Shown: positions 1-8,684, counted from the first letter of the stretch. The stretch: 64,000 nucleotides of DNA from Crossiella equi (GCF_017876755.1 NZ_JAGIOO010000001.1:1612001-1676000), one strand, 5' to 3'. Notes: generated by a model not told the origin, from the letters alone. Numbers and translations: made by a program.

Positions 1-179
1 AGGTAACTCAGGGTGGAGGTGCCGTCCGGGCACTCCAGCACCGCCTTCTCCGCGACCAGGCCCGTGCCCTCGCCCAGGGCGGTGAACGCCTGCCGCTGGC
101 TGGTGATCACCTCGTCCAGGTCCAGCAGCGCGGACACCTCGGACTCGGACAGGACAACCGGGCCAGTACTCGTGCTCAT
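1..179 (-). CDS. Ornithine cyclodeaminase / mu-crystallin family protein, N-terminal fragment (cut by window edge)
   Basis: The ATG on the minus strand (177-179) opens a frame that runs off the left edge, so only about 59 residues are visible. They read as the usual family start: a VVLSESEV strand, an ALLDLDEVI helix and a QAFTALGEG segment. Members act as ornithine or lysine cyclodeaminases, as ketimine reductases (the mu-crystallin activity on piperideine-2-carboxylate), or as alanine/arginine dehydrogenases; the visible part cannot separate these. The gene is divergent from the aldehyde dehydrogenase at 298, with a shared intergenic region of about 118 bp. The neighbours (ALDH7-like enzyme, FAD amine oxidase) fit a role in piperideine/pipecolate chemistry, which is inference. 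Confidence 0.8.
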   Translation of the reverse strand, partial: MSTSTGPVVLSESEVSALLDLDEVITSQRQAFTALGEGTGLVAEKAVLECPDGTSTLSY

Positions 180-297
180 GTGATCCAGTTTTCCCGCAAC
201 GGCAAGCGCACCAGACCAACTCTCCGTGAAGCTCAGGCCGAGCAACTGTGCGCGTTGGGCGGCTTGTCCGCCGTTCACCAGGCCCTACGGTGGGTTG

Positions 298-1869
298 GTG
301 GACACGACGACGCTGGCCTCGGTGGCCTCCGTGCTCGACGGCAGGACCTCCCCCGACGGCGCCGAGTACCTCTCCCGCAACCCCGCCAACCCCAGCGACG
401 TGGTCGCGCGCGTGCACCTCGGCGGCGCCGAGGACCTCGTGCGGGCCGCGAAGATCGCCCGGACGGCCCAGCTCGAGTGGGCCCAGGTGCCCGCACCGGT
501 GCGCGGCCAGGTGATCGGCAACCTCGGCCGCCTGGTCGAGGCCAACAAGGAGACCCTGGCCAAGCTGGTCACCCGCGAGATCGGCAAGCCCTACGCCGAG
601 GCGCTCGGCGAGGTGCAGGAGATCATCGACACCTGCGACTTCTTCCTCGGCGAGGGCCGCCGCCTGTACGGGCAGACCGTGCCCAGCGAGATGCCGGACA
701 AGCAGCTGTTCACCTTCCGCGTCCCGGTCGGTGTGGCCGTGGTGATCACCGCGGGCAACTTCCCGGTCGCCGTGCCCTCCTGGTACCTGGTGCCCGCACT
801 GCTGTGCGGCAACGCCGTGGTGTGGAAGCCCGCCGAGTACGCCGCCGCCAGCGCCGCCGCCTTCGCCGAGCTGGCCTGGCGCGCCGGGGTGCCCGCGGGC
901 GTGCTCGGCCTGGTCCTGGCCGACGGCGAGTCCACCTTCGACGGCCTGCGCCAGTCCCTGGAGCGGCGCCTGGTGGACAAGGTCGGCTTCACCGGCTCCA
1001 GCGCGGTCGGCGAGCGCATCGGCGAGCTGTGCGGCCGCCACCTCCAGTCGCCCTGCCTGGAGCTGGGCGGCAAGAACCCGATGGTGGTCACCGAGGACGC
1101 CGACCTGGACCTCGCGGTCGAGGGCGCCCTGTTCGCCGGTTTCGGCTCCGCGGGCCAGCGCTGCACCTCGCTGGGCACGGTGATCGTGCACGAGGACGTG
1201 CGCGAGGAGTTCACCCGCCGCTTCGAGGCCGCCGTGCGCGCCGCCGTGGTCGGTAAGCCGGACGGCCCGGTCCTGTACGGCCCGCTGCTGGACGCGAAGT
1301 TCGCCGCGAACTACGAGGACATCCTGGGCTGGGTGCAGCCGCACCACCGGGTGCTCGGCCCCACCGGCCGCATCACCGAGGCCAACCCGCGCCCCGGTTT
1401 CCACGGCGAGCCGGGCGAGGGCCTGTACTACCACCCGGTGGTCGTGGACGGCGTGCGCCGCGAGGACCGGATCTTCCTGGAGGAGACCTTCGGCCCGATC
1501 GTGGGCATCACCGGCTACCGCGACTTCGCGCAGGCCCTGGAGCTGGCGAACCTGCCCGGCTACGGCCTGTCCAGCTCGATCTACACCACCGACCCGGCCA
1601 AGGCCTTCCGGTTCCGGGCGGGCATCGGCGCGGGCATGGTCAGCGTGAACAACTCCACCTCCGGTGCCGAGGCGCACCTGCCCTTCGGCGGCAACGGCCG
1701 CTCCGGCAACGGCTCCCGCCAGTCCGGGATCTGGGTGCTGGACCAGTTCACCCGCTGGCAGTCGATGAACTGGGACTTCTCCGGCAGGCTGCAGAAGGCC
1801 CAGATGGACGTGGCGACCGTGGAGCCGGAGCTGTCCTACCGGCTGCCCGAGCACTGGGCCGGGCGGTGA
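298..1869 (+). CDS. Aldehyde dehydrogenase, ALDH7 (antiquitin / piperideine-6-carboxylate dehydrogenase)-like
   Basis: Probably oxidises an amino-acid-derived semialdehyde with NAD(P)+ in the cytosol. About 523 aa from the GTG at 298; an upstream in-frame ATG at 226 is possible but codes a poor N-terminus. The catalytic glutamate lies in LELGGK (about Glu255) and the nucleophilic cysteine in GQRCTS (about Cys289), with the normal 34-residue spacing. The segments EVQEIIDTCDFFLGEGRRLY, TVPSE and NFPVA are typical of the ALDH7 group, whose members act on aminoadipate semialdehyde/piperideine-6-carboxylate. The stop codon overlaps the next start (GTGA, 1866-1869), so the two genes are coupled. 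Substrate assignment rests on subfamily resemblance plus the neighbouring flavoprotein. Confidence 0.88.
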   Translation: MDTTTLASVASVLDGRTSPDGAEYLSRNPANPSDVVARVHLGGAEDLVRAAKIARTAQLEWAQVPAPVRGQVIGNLGRLVEANKETLAKLVTREIGKPYAEALGEVQEIIDTCDFFLGEGRRLYGQTVPSEMPDKQLFTFRVPVGVAVVITAGNFPVAVPSWYLVPALLCGNAVVWKPAEYAAASAAAFAELAWRAGVPAGVLGLVLADGESTFDGLRQSLERRLVDKVGFTGSSAVGERIGELCGRHLQSPCLELGGKNPMVVTEDADLDLAVEGALFAGFGSAGQRCTSLGTVIVHEDVREEFTRRFEAAVRAAVVGKPDGPVLYGPLLDAKFAANYEDILGWVQPHHRVLGPTGRITEANPRPGFHGEPGEGLYYHPVVVDGVRREDRIFLEETFGPIVGITGYRDFAQALELANLPGYGLSSSIYTTDPAKAFRFRAGIGAGMVSVNNSTSGAEAHLPFGGNGRSGNGSRQSGIWVLDQFTRWQSMNWDFSGRLQKAQMDVATVEPELSYRLPEHWAGR

Positions 1870-3026
1870 CCAGCCCCGCCCCGCTGCCGGAGGCCGCCGA
1901 CGTGGTGGTCGTCGGCGGCGGGGTGATGGGCCTCAGCGCGGCCTTCCACCTCGCCGAGGCGGGCGCGGACGTGCTGCTGCTGGAACGCGACGAGCTCGGG
2001 TCGGGGAGCACCTGCCGCGCGGCCGGCGGGGTCCGCGCGCAGTTCTCCGACCCGGTCAACATCGAGCTGGGCAAGCGCAGCCTGGCCGCGTTCGCCGACT
2101 TCGCGCAGCGGCCGGGCGCCGAGATCGACCTGCGCCGCCACGGCTACCTGTTCCTGCTCGACTCCCCCGAGGACGTGGCCGCGTTCGAGGCCAGCGTGGC
2201 CCTGCAGAACGCCATGGGCGTGCCCAGCCGGATGCTCGAGGTGGCCGAGGCCCGGGCGCTGTCCCCGCTGGTCAACCCGGAGGGCCTGCTCGCCGCCGCC
2301 TTCTCCCCCACCGACGGGCACTGCACCCCCGAGGCGGTCGTGCAGGGCTACGCCCAGGCCGCCCGCCGCCACCGCGCGGTCATCCGCAAGCACACCGAGG
2401 TCACCGGCATCGACGTGGCCGACGGGACCATCACCGGCGTGCGCACCGACCGGGGGACGGTGCGCACCACGACCGTGGTCTGCGCGGCCGGGGCCTGGTC
2501 GGCCGCGGTCGGCGAGATGGCCGGGGTGGAGCTGCCGGTGCGCCCGCTGCGGCGGCAGATCCTGGTCACCGAACCGGTGCCGGACCTGGCCCCGGGCACC
2601 CCGATGACCATCGACTTCGGCACCAGCTTCTACTTCCACCCCGAGGGCGCGGGCCTGCTCATGGGCATGTCCGACCCGGACGAGGAGTTCGGCTTCCGCC
2701 TGGGCCGCAGCGACGCCTGGCTGCCCCGCCTGGGCACGGCGGTGTCCCGGCGGGCGCCCGCGCTGGCCGAGGTCGGCATCGCGCACGGCTGGGCCGGGCT
2801 CTACGAGGTCACACCCGACCACAACGCGGTGGTCGGCGAGGCCGAGCGGGTCAGCCGGTTCCTGTACGCCACCGGGTTCTCCGGGCACGGCTTCCTGCAG
2901 GGGCCCGCGATCGGCGAGGTCATGCGTGACCTCGTGCTGCGGCGGGAGCCCGTGGTGGACGTGTCCGCGCTGGACGTCCGCCGCTTCGCCGGGGCGCGGG
3001 TCCGCCCCGAACACAACTGCGTCTGA
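1866..3026 (+). CDS. FAD-dependent amine oxidase, DAO family (sarcosine/pipecolate oxidase-like)
   Basis: 386 aa. The N-terminus carries the Rossmann dinucleotide motif VVGGGVMG followed by an acidic residue at the end of strand 2 (LLLERDELG), diagnostic for FAD binding in the D-amino-acid oxidase/glycine oxidase/sarcosine oxidase superfamily. The C-terminal GFSGHGFLQGPAIGEVMRDL segment is the second FAD-contact region of this family. It would oxidise a secondary or primary amine to an imine. Start GTG overlaps the dehydrogenase stop by 4 nt, so it is co-translated with the ALDH7-like enzyme; in animals pipecolate oxidase feeds exactly such an ALDH. Alternatives are sarcosine, proline or D-amino acid oxidation. 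No signal peptide is seen, so cytosolic. Confidence 0.87.
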   Translation: MTSPAPLPEAADVVVVGGGVMGLSAAFHLAEAGADVLLLERDELGSGSTCRAAGGVRAQFSDPVNIELGKRSLAAFADFAQRPGAEIDLRRHGYLFLLDSPEDVAAFEASVALQNAMGVPSRMLEVAEARALSPLVNPEGLLAAAFSPTDGHCTPEAVVQGYAQAARRHRAVIRKHTEVTGIDVADGTITGVRTDRGTVRTTTVVCAAGAWSAAVGEMAGVELPVRPLRRQILVTEPVPDLAPGTPMTIDFGTSFYFHPEGAGLLMGMSDPDEEFGFRLGRSDAWLPRLGTAVSRRAPALAEVGIAHGWAGLYEVTPDHNAVVGEAERVSRFLYATGFSGHGFLQGPAIGEVMRDLVLRREPVVDVSALDVRRFAGARVRPEHNCV

Positions 3027-3047
3027 GCGAGGGTCTGGAGAACTTCG

Positions 3048-4202
3048 GTGGAGCTGCACGAGATCGACGAGTGGGGCCCGGAGAAGGTTGTCACGGTGGC
3101 CGACTCGCGCACCGGGATGCGCGGGGTGCTGGTCATCGACAACACCGCGCGCGGCTCGGGCAAGGGCGGCACGCGCATGGCCCCCGGGGTCACCGTCGCC
3201 GAGGTCGCGCGGCTGGCCAGGGTGATGACGTGGAAGTGGGCCGCGGTCGACCTGTTCCACGGCGGCGCCAAGGCGGGCATCCGCTGGGACCCCACCAGCC
3301 CGGACAAGGAGGCGGTGCTGCGCGCGTTCGTGCGGCGCCTGGCCGACCAGATCCCGGCCAGCTACGTCGCCGGGCTGGACATGGGCATGACCGAGCAGGA
3401 CGCGGCGGTCATCCAGGACGAGCTCAACGACCGGGGCGCCGCGGTCGGCGTGCCGGAGGAGCTGGGCGGGGTCGCCTACGACCGCATCGGCGTCACCGGG
3501 CACGGCGTGGCGGAGTCGGTGGACGCCGCGCTGGGCGTGCTCGGGCGCTCGGTGATCGGCGCGCGGGTGTCGCTGCAGGGCTTCGGCGCGGTCGGCGTCG
3601 CGGCGGCCCGGCGGTTGCACGAGCTGGGCGCGGTCGTGGTCGCGCTGTCCACCGCCGAGGGCGCGGTGCACGACCCGGCCGGACTGGACGTCCCGCACTG
3701 GCTGGCCGCCCGCGCCGAGCACGGCGACGCGTGCGTGAAGCTGGCCCCGGCCGCCCGGCGGCTCGGCCTGGGCGAGGAGCTGCTGGCCGACTGCGACGTG
3801 CTGGTCCCGGCCGCGGTGCAGGACGTCATCGACGAGCGGCTGGCGGGCCGGGTCACCGCGAAACTGGTGGTCGAGGGCGCGAACCTGCCCACCACCCCGG
3901 CCGCGCGGTCGGTGCTGGCCGCCCGGGGCGTGGCCGTGGTGCCGGACTTCATCGCCAACGCGGGCGGGGTGGTCGCGGCCGCCTTCGCCATGGACGCCCG
4001 CTACTCGCCGTTCCGCCCGGAGACCGGCGCGATCATGGACACCGTGGCCGCCCGCATGCGCGCCAACACCGAGCTCGTGCTCACGCAGGCGCTGCGCGAG
4101 GGCACCCTGCCGCACGAGGCGGCGATGGCGCTCGCGCAGGAGCGCGTGCGCACGGCCATGGCGTTGCGCGGCAGGCTGCCCGGCGGCCGGTCGGCACAAT
4201 AG
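3048..4202 (+). CDS. Glu/Leu/Phe/Val dehydrogenase family protein
   Basis: 384 aa amino acid dehydrogenase that would interconvert an L-amino acid and its 2-oxo acid with NAD(P)H and ammonia. The N-terminal catalytic domain contains the substrate lysines in GKGGTRMAPG and MTWKWA and the catalytic lysine in GGAKAGI, plus an aspartate in GLDMGM. The C-terminal half holds a Rossmann fold around GFGAVGVAAAR and ends with the NAGGVV segment typical of the family. GTG start at 3048 with GGAG at 3037-3040, 21 nt after the flavoprotein stop, so probably the third gene of the operon. The second glycine after the catalytic lysine is Ala (usually GGAKGGI). Length lies between leucine dehydrogenases (about 360) and glutamate dehydrogenases (about 420-450), and substrate is unknown. 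Confidence 0.9.
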   Translation: MELHEIDEWGPEKVVTVADSRTGMRGVLVIDNTARGSGKGGTRMAPGVTVAEVARLARVMTWKWAAVDLFHGGAKAGIRWDPTSPDKEAVLRAFVRRLADQIPASYVAGLDMGMTEQDAAVIQDELNDRGAAVGVPEELGGVAYDRIGVTGHGVAESVDAALGVLGRSVIGARVSLQGFGAVGVAAARRLHELGAVVVALSTAEGAVHDPAGLDVPHWLAARAEHGDACVKLAPAARRLGLGEELLADCDVLVPAAVQDVIDERLAGRVTAKLVVEGANLPTTPAARSVLAARGVAVVPDFIANAGGVVAAAFAMDARYSPFRPETGAIMDTVAARMRANTELVLTQALREGTLPHEAAMALAQERVRTAMALRGRLPGGRSAQ

Positions 4203-4206
4203 GCGG

Positions 4207-4545
4207 ATGGCGACGATCTACCACAACCCGCGCTGCGGCACCTCGCGCACGACCCTCGGCCTGCTGCGGGAGGCCGGGGTCGAGCCCGAGGTCGTGGAGT
4301 ACCTGAAGACCCCGCCCACGCGCGCGGAGCTGGCCACGCTCATCGCGGACGCGGGCCTGACCCCGGGCCAGGCCATCCGCCGCAAGGAGAAGCTGTTCAC
4401 CGAGCTGGGCCTGGCCGGGGCCGACGACGAGAAGCTGCTGGACGCGATGGCCGAGCACCCGATCCTGATCGAGCGGCCGTTCGTGGTGACGGACAAGGGC
4501 ACGCGGCTGGCCCGTCCGGCGAACGCGGTGGAGGAGATCCTCTAG
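4207..4545 (+). CDS. ArsC/Spx-family thioredoxin-fold reductase (arsenate reductase-like)
   Basis: 112 aa, full length for the glutaredoxin-coupled ArsC/YffB/Spx fold. The single redox cysteine is Cys10 in HNPRCGTSR; the C-terminal LIERPFVV segment with its cis-proline-like loop is typical of ArsC. Arsenate reductases of this class also need conserved arginines, and candidates are present (Arg near positions 59 and 93), but many family members are not arsenate reductases. It starts 4 nt after the amino acid dehydrogenase stop, so it may share that transcript although its function looks unrelated. No arsB, arsR or acr3 gene lies nearby, which weakens an arsenic-resistance role. Confidence 0.85.
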   Translation: MATIYHNPRCGTSRTTLGLLREAGVEPEVVEYLKTPPTRAELATLIADAGLTPGQAIRRKEKLFTELGLAGADDEKLLDAMAEHPILIERPFVVTDKGTRLARPANAVEEIL

Positions 4546-4553
4546 ACAGCGCG

Positions 4554-4571
4554 TCTGCCCGCTGGGGCAGA
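4554..4571 (+). terminator. Small hairpin after the ArsC-like gene
   Basis: A 7-bp perfect stem (TCTGCCC / GGGCAGA) with a GCTG tetraloop begins 8 nt after the stop codon of the ArsC-fold gene. No T-tract follows. It could be a weak terminator; it also sits 72 nt before the LysR gene and could be part of that regulator's control region. Confidence 0.35.
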
Positions 4572-4642
4572 TCCACAACTGTTCCGTTGCGGATCTGTCC
4601 GAAGGGGTGCCGCCGCGCGCCGGTTCTCCGTAGAGTCGCGCA

Positions 4643-5566
4643 ATGCTCAACCCGATCCATCTGCGCACCCTGCGGGAGTGCGTGCGCACGGGATCCTTCG
4701 CGGAAGCGGCTCGCAACCTGGGGTACACGGCCTCGGCGGTCTCCCAGCAGATGGTGCTCCTGGAGCGCGCGGTGGGCGCCCCCCTGTTCGAACGCTCCGC
4801 GCGCAGCGTGCGGGCCACCGCGGTGGCCGAGCTGCTCGCCGAGCGGTGCGGATCGGTGCTCGGTGCCCTGTCCACAGTGGAGCGCGAGGCGAAAGCCCTG
4901 GTCGCGGGCGATGCGGGCACGCTGCGCCTGGCCAGCTTCGCCACCGCCAACGCCCGGGTGCTGCCCGCCGCGCTGGCCTCGATCGTGGCCGCCCGGCCCA
5001 ACGCCGAGGTGCACCTGGACGAGGGTGAGCCGGACGAGGTGCTCGGGGGTGTCCTGGAGGGCACCCTGGACGCGGCCATCGTCTTCGGCTACGACCTGGA
5101 CCCGCGGGTGTGGCCGGTGGAGCTGCGCTGCACCGAGCTGCTGGCCGAGCCGTTGGCCGTGGCCTTGCCGGAGAACCACCGGCTGGCCGGGCAGCGCGAG
5201 GCCGACCTGTCCGAGCTGGCCGGGGAGCGCTGGATCTGCACCCGCGCGGACACCGCCGGGGCGCGCTCGCTGGGCCGGATGGCCACCGCGGCCGGGTTCG
5301 AGCCGCGCATCATCTTCCGCAGCAACGACTACGGGGTGGTCGGTGAGCTGGTCGCCCGGGGCCTGGGCGTGGCCATGATGCCCCGGCTGGCGGTACCGGA
5401 ACGCGGTCTGCGCGCTCTGCGACCCGCCGGGTGGCAGGCCTTCCGCCGCGTGCTCGTGCTACACCGGCCGCAGAACACCAACCCCCTGCTCCCCCTGGCC
5501 CTGGACTGCCTGGCGCGCTCGTGCGCCGAGCTGCGCAACCGCTGGGCCCCTGCTCAGACCCCGTGA
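4643..5566 (+). CDS. LysR-family transcriptional regulator
   Basis: 307 aa, standard LysR length. The winged helix-turn-helix occupies roughly residues 1-60 ([18 protein letters not shown] followed by [13 protein letters not shown]), and a periplasmic-binding-protein-like effector domain follows (about 90-295). The upstream 97-bp gap contains an AGATCC...GGATCT inverted pair (about 4570-4597) that could be an operator. It is transcribed in the same direction as the amino acid catabolism genes upstream and the cyclophilin downstream; the usual divergent target of a LysR regulator is absent, so its regulon cannot be read from position. It may act on the preceding operon. Confidence 0.93.
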   Translation: MLNPIHLRTLRECVRTGSFAEAARNLGYTASAVSQQMVLLERAVGAPLFERSARSVRATAVAELLAERCGSVLGALSTVEREAKALVAGDAGTLRLASFATANARVLPAALASIVAARPNAEVHLDEGEPDEVLGGVLEGTLDAAIVFGYDLDPRVWPVELRCTELLAEPLAVALPENHRLAGQREADLSELAGERWICTRADTAGARSLGRMATAAGFEPRIIFRSNDYGVVGELVARGLGVAMMPRLAVPERGLRALRPAGWQAFRRVLVLHRPQNTNPLLPLALDCLARSCAELRNRWAPAQTP

Positions 5567-5603
5567 GCGGCGCCCGGCGGGGCGGGCTGACAGAATCAGG
5601 GTC

Positions 5604-6101
5604 ATGAGCAAGGTGAAACTGTCGACGAACCACGGTGACATCGTCCTGGAGCTGGACGCCGCGAAGGCGCCCAAGACGGTGGAGAACTTCGTGCAGTACG
5701 TGCAGGACGGCCACTACGACGGCACGATCTTCCACCGCGTGATCCCGGGCTTCATGAACCAGGGCGGCGGCTTCGAGCCGGGCATGAAGCAGAAGCCCAC
5801 CCGGTCGCCGATCGAGAACGAGGCCACCAACGGCCTGAAGAACGACCACTACACCGTCGCGATGGCCCGCACCTCGGCCCCGCACTCGGCCAGTGCCCAG
5901 TTCTTCATCAACACCTCCGACAACGCGTTCCTCAACCACTCCTCGCCGTCCCCGCAGGGCTGGGGCTACGCGGTGTTCGGCAAGGTCGTCGAGGGCCAGG
6001 ACGTCGTGGACCAGATCGCCAAGGTGAAGACCGGCAGCAAGGCCGGTCACCAGGACGTGCCGGTCGAGGACGTCATCATCACCAAGGCCGAGCTCGTCTG
6101 A
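5604..6101 (+). CDS. ppiB: Cyclophilin-type peptidyl-prolyl cis-trans isomerase
   Basis: 165 aa cytosolic cyclophilin of the bacterial PpiB type, which accelerates proline isomerisation during protein folding. The active-site pattern is visible: [13 protein letters not shown] (catalytic Arg and the FMxQGG motif), SASAQFFIN and the conserved [12 protein letters not shown] segment. No signal peptide or membrane segment, so it is the cytosolic form. A strong terminator hairpin follows the stop codon, indicating a single-gene transcript. The family assignment is secure; specific clients are unknown. Confidence 0.96.
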   Translation: MSKVKLSTNHGDIVLELDAAKAPKTVENFVQYVQDGHYDGTIFHRVIPGFMNQGGGFEPGMKQKPTRSPIENEATNGLKNDHYTVAMARTSAPHSASAQFFINTSDNAFLNHSSPSPQGWGYAVFGKVVEGQDVVDQIAKVKTGSKAGHQDVPVEDVIITKAELV

Positions 6102-6108
6102 GCCACCA

Positions 6109-6142
6109 GAACGGCCCGGTCCTCACGGGGACCGGGCCGTTC
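6109..6142 (+). terminator. Strong stem-loop terminator after ppiB
   Basis: A perfect 14-bp stem (6109-6122 pairing with 6129-6142) with a 6-nt loop starts 7 nt after the cyclophilin stop. There is no long T-tract, as is common in high-GC actinomycetes. The convergent SDR gene ends at 6169, so the hairpin may terminate transcription from both sides. Confidence 0.85.
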
Positions 6143-6168
6143 GCGTCTCCTCTGTCCTCAGTGGACTC

Positions 6169-7140
6169 TCAGCGGACGGTGAAGGCCAGGTCCACGCCGG
6201 TCAGCTCGGCCGAGTACGCCCACAGCCGCGAGGCCTGCTCGGGATCCACCGCGTGCGGGGCGACCAGGGTCTCATCCTCGGTGCCCACCCCGGGCGTGCC
6301 GACCTCGCAGTCGGCCAGGTAGAGCCCGCCCAGGCCGTTGAGCTGCGGTGATGTCGCCGCCCAGGTCTGCGTGGCGGCCCCCTGCGCCGGGGTCTTGAAC
6401 GTCGGGTCGATCACCTCGCCGTGCTCGTCGACCCAGCCCCGCTCGACCATCTCCGCGTGCGGGATGTGCCGGGCCAGCTCGGTCAGGATCTTGCCCGGGT
6501 GCAGCGAGAACGCCCGCACGCCGTGCTCACGGCCCAGCAGGTCCAGGTGCAGGGCGAAGAGCACGTTCGCGGTCTTGGACTGCGAGTACGCGGTGAACGG
6601 GTCATAGCCGCGGGTCAGGTGCACGTCGTCCCAGTGGATGCCGGAGCCCTGGTGCCCGAGCGAGGACACCGACACCACGCGCGCCTCGCGGTCGCGCAGG
6701 GCGGGCCACAGCCGGTTGACGAGCGCGAAGTGCCCGAGGTGGTTGGTGGCGAACTGGAGCTCCCAGCCCTGGGCCGTGCGCGCCTCCGGGCAGGCCATGA
6801 CACCCGCGCTGTTGACGAGCATGTCGATGCCACGCCCGGTGGCGAGGAAGCCCTCGGCGAAGGTGCGCACGCTGTCCAGGTCGGCCAGGTCCAGTGCGGC
6901 CACCTCGACCCCGTCCAGCCCTTCGCGGTCCAGGGTCTCATTCGCCAGGATCGGGCGCCGGGCCGGGACCAGGACGTGCGCGCCCGCCTGGACGAAGGCA
7001 CGGGTGGTCTCCAGGCCCAGGCCGGAGTAGCCGCCGGTGACGATCGCGGTCTTGCCGGTCAGGTCGATCCCGGCCAGGACGTCGGTCGTGGTGGAGTGGC
7101 GGGTGAACCCGGAGCCGATGGGGTGCTGCTTGCTGGTCAT
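6169..7140 (-). CDS. Short-chain dehydrogenase/reductase (classical SDR, retinol dehydrogenase-like)
   Basis: About 323 aa from the ATG at 7138-7140; an in-frame extension to 7251 runs into an upstream palindrome and is unlikely. SDR landmarks are the cofactor motif TGGYSGLG near residue 35, VNSAG in strand 4 and the catalytic YSQSK pair. Overall layout (LTGKTAIVTGGYSGLGLETT, NHLGHFALVNRLWP) resembles the retinol dehydrogenase/WW-domain oxidoreductase branch, which typically uses NADP(H). It would reduce or oxidise an alcohol or carbonyl compound, substrate unknown. The gene stands alone, convergent with ppiB. Confidence 0.93.
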   Translation of the reverse strand: MTSKQHPIGSGFTRHSTTTDVLAGIDLTGKTAIVTGGYSGLGLETTRAFVQAGAHVLVPARRPILANETLDREGLDGVEVAALDLADLDSVRTFAEGFLATGRGIDMLVNSAGVMACPEARTAQGWELQFATNHLGHFALVNRLWPALRDREARVVSVSSLGHQGSGIHWDDVHLTRGYDPFTAYSQSKTANVLFALHLDLLGREHGVRAFSLHPGKILTELARHIPHAEMVERGWVDEHGEVIDPTFKTPAQGAATQTWAATSPQLNGLGGLYLADCEVGTPGVGTEDETLVAPHAVDPEQASRLWAYSAELTGVDLAFTVR

Positions 7141-7210
7141 GTCATCGACCGTAAGAGCTGGAGCGCGGTCCAGGTCAAGCGCTGTGCACATCGGCGCGCT
7201 CCGCGCGCGG

Positions 7211-7304
7211 GTGTTTTCGCTCCCTGAGTGACCTTGCCGCGTTCTCGCCACGCGCGAAGCACGCTTCGGCGTGTCGAGAACGCGGCAAGGTCACGCGAAA
7301 ACAC
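7211..7304. repeat. 94-bp imperfect palindrome able to form a long hairpin
   Basis: Outer arms GTGTTTTCGC (7211-7220) and its complement (7295-7304) enclose 20-bp perfect arms (7228-7247 and 7275-7294). Inside these a second small stem (CACGC, then CGAAG/CTTCG at 7255-7268) is present. A 7-nt insert in the left arm is the only large interruption. It lies between the divergent SDR and serine protease genes. It may be a dispersed palindromic element or a regulatory cruciform. Confidence 0.8.
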
Positions 7305-7538
7305 AACGGCCACCGACCGGCGGGGGTGTCGCCTCCGGCGCCACACCACGCCCGCCGCGCGCACTCACGACCGCGTCCGAGTCAAATCCACTGTGGACGG
7401 CTAGGCCGAATGGCCGCCCGACTTCCGTCTGTCCGGTTTTGTCGTATGTCCGACGGATTCTTCTTCTCCCCCAACAGGTGTGCGACTCTGACTGGGCGTC
7501 GACGCGATTCGTTCCACCCCCTGCTAAGGAGCGGAATC

Positions 7539-8660
7539 GTGCATTCGAGGAAGTGGAGACTGGCCGGGCTCGGCCTGGTCGTGCTGGCGGCGGTCACGAC
7601 CGGTGCGGTGGTCCAGGCGGCACCGGGGCGTGCGCTGACCGCGGGTGAGGCCCGGTCGCTGGCGCAGCGGCCACTGGTCGCGGCGGCCGAGGTGCTGCGC
7701 GCGGAGGTCAGCGGCCTGCCCGGGTTCGCCGGGATCACCCTGGAGAGTCAGGTTGTGCTGTGGTGGCACGGCGCCGCCCCGTCCGAGGTGACCGCGGTAC
7801 TGGCACGGGCCCGGCGGCTCGCGCCGGTGCGGGTGGCGGCGGCCGCGCACAGCAAGGCGCAGCTGGACGAGGCGGCGGTGCGGCTGCGGGCCTGGCTGGC
7901 GGCCAACCCGGACAGCGGCGGGTACGCGGTGAAGAGCCCCGGCGACGGCAGCGGGCTGGTGCTGGCCGCGCGGCCGGACGCGGCGATGCGCGGCGCGGCG
8001 GCGGTGGCCGACGTGGGTGTGGCGGTGCGGGTGGTGCACGAGGAGCCGATGGCCCGGGTCTCGCGCAACAACGACAGCGCGCCGTGGAGCGGGGGTGCCC
8101 GGACGTGGAACCGCAACGCGAACACGATCTGTACCTCCGGGTTCGGCGTGCGCAACGGGGCCAACAACCAGTTCGTGCTGACCGCGGAGCACTGCGGCAA
8201 GCCCGGCAACCGCATCGACGACGGCGGCGGGGAGTTCATCGGCAACGTCGGGCCCGCGCACGACGACCACGACATCGCGCTGATCCCGACCTCGCGGGCG
8301 AGCAACCGCATGTACGTGGGCGGGCGGGACAGCAACACCACCGAGCAGGTCACCGGCTGGGGGCACGTGTTCACCGGGCAGTACCTGTGCCAGAGCGGTG
8401 TGACCAGCGCGGAGGCCACCGGCGGGCCGGTGTGCGACCTCAAGGTGCTCTTCTTCTGGCAGGACCCCGAGGACCTGGTCGAGGTCGAGCAGCAGCAGGG
8501 CCAGCCGGGCGCGCGGGGTGGTGACTCCGGGGGCTCGGTGTACTCGCGGGTGGCCGGGGGCGTGCAGGCCAACGGCACGGTGACCCGGGCGGCGGGGCCC
8601 CGGATGGGGTTCCAGGACTTCGCCACCGCCAGCCGCGACTTCGGGGTGTACATCCCGTGA
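7539..8660 (+). CDS. Secreted trypsin-like serine protease (S1 family, streptogrisin/alpha-lytic-like) with pro-region
   Basis: 373 aa from the GTG at 7539, chosen because AAGGAG (7526-7531) stands 7 nt upstream and a signal peptide follows at once (basic start, GLGLVVLAAVTTGAVVQA core). Residues about 30-180 look like a pro-region. The mature protease has His218 in LTAEHCG, Asp245 in DHDIAL and the nucleophile Ser330 in GGDSGGS, so the triad is complete; the usual TAGHC reads TAEHC. Cysteine pairs fit disulfides of an exported enzyme. A terminator hairpin follows. Likely an extracellular scavenging protease; specificity cannot be read. Confidence 0.9.
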   Translation: MHSRKWRLAGLGLVVLAAVTTGAVVQAAPGRALTAGEARSLAQRPLVAAAEVLRAEVSGLPGFAGITLESQVVLWWHGAAPSEVTAVLARARRLAPVRVAAAAHSKAQLDEAAVRLRAWLAANPDSGGYAVKSPGDGSGLVLAARPDAAMRGAAAVADVGVAVRVVHEEPMARVSRNNDSAPWSGGARTWNRNANTICTSGFGVRNGANNQFVLTAEHCGKPGNRIDDGGGEFIGNVGPAHDDHDIALIPTSRASNRMYVGGRDSNTTEQVTGWGHVFTGQYLCQSGVTSAEATGGPVCDLKVLFFWQDPEDLVEVEQQQGQPGARGGDSGGSVYSRVAGGVQANGTVTRAAGPRMGFQDFATASRDFGVYIP

Positions 8661-8684
8661 CACCGGGGCACACCGGGTGAGGAA

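Noticed and set aside
1836-4199. Long minus-strand frame over the flavoprotein and amino acid dehydrogenase genes
   Set aside because: The plus strand encodes intact enzymes with conserved motifs; the antisense product has none.
4207-4545. Arsenic resistance locus together with the ArsR-type gene at 47303
   Set aside because: The ArsC-fold gene has no ars neighbours, and the distant ArsR-type regulator lacks metal-binding cysteines and controls an MFS pump.
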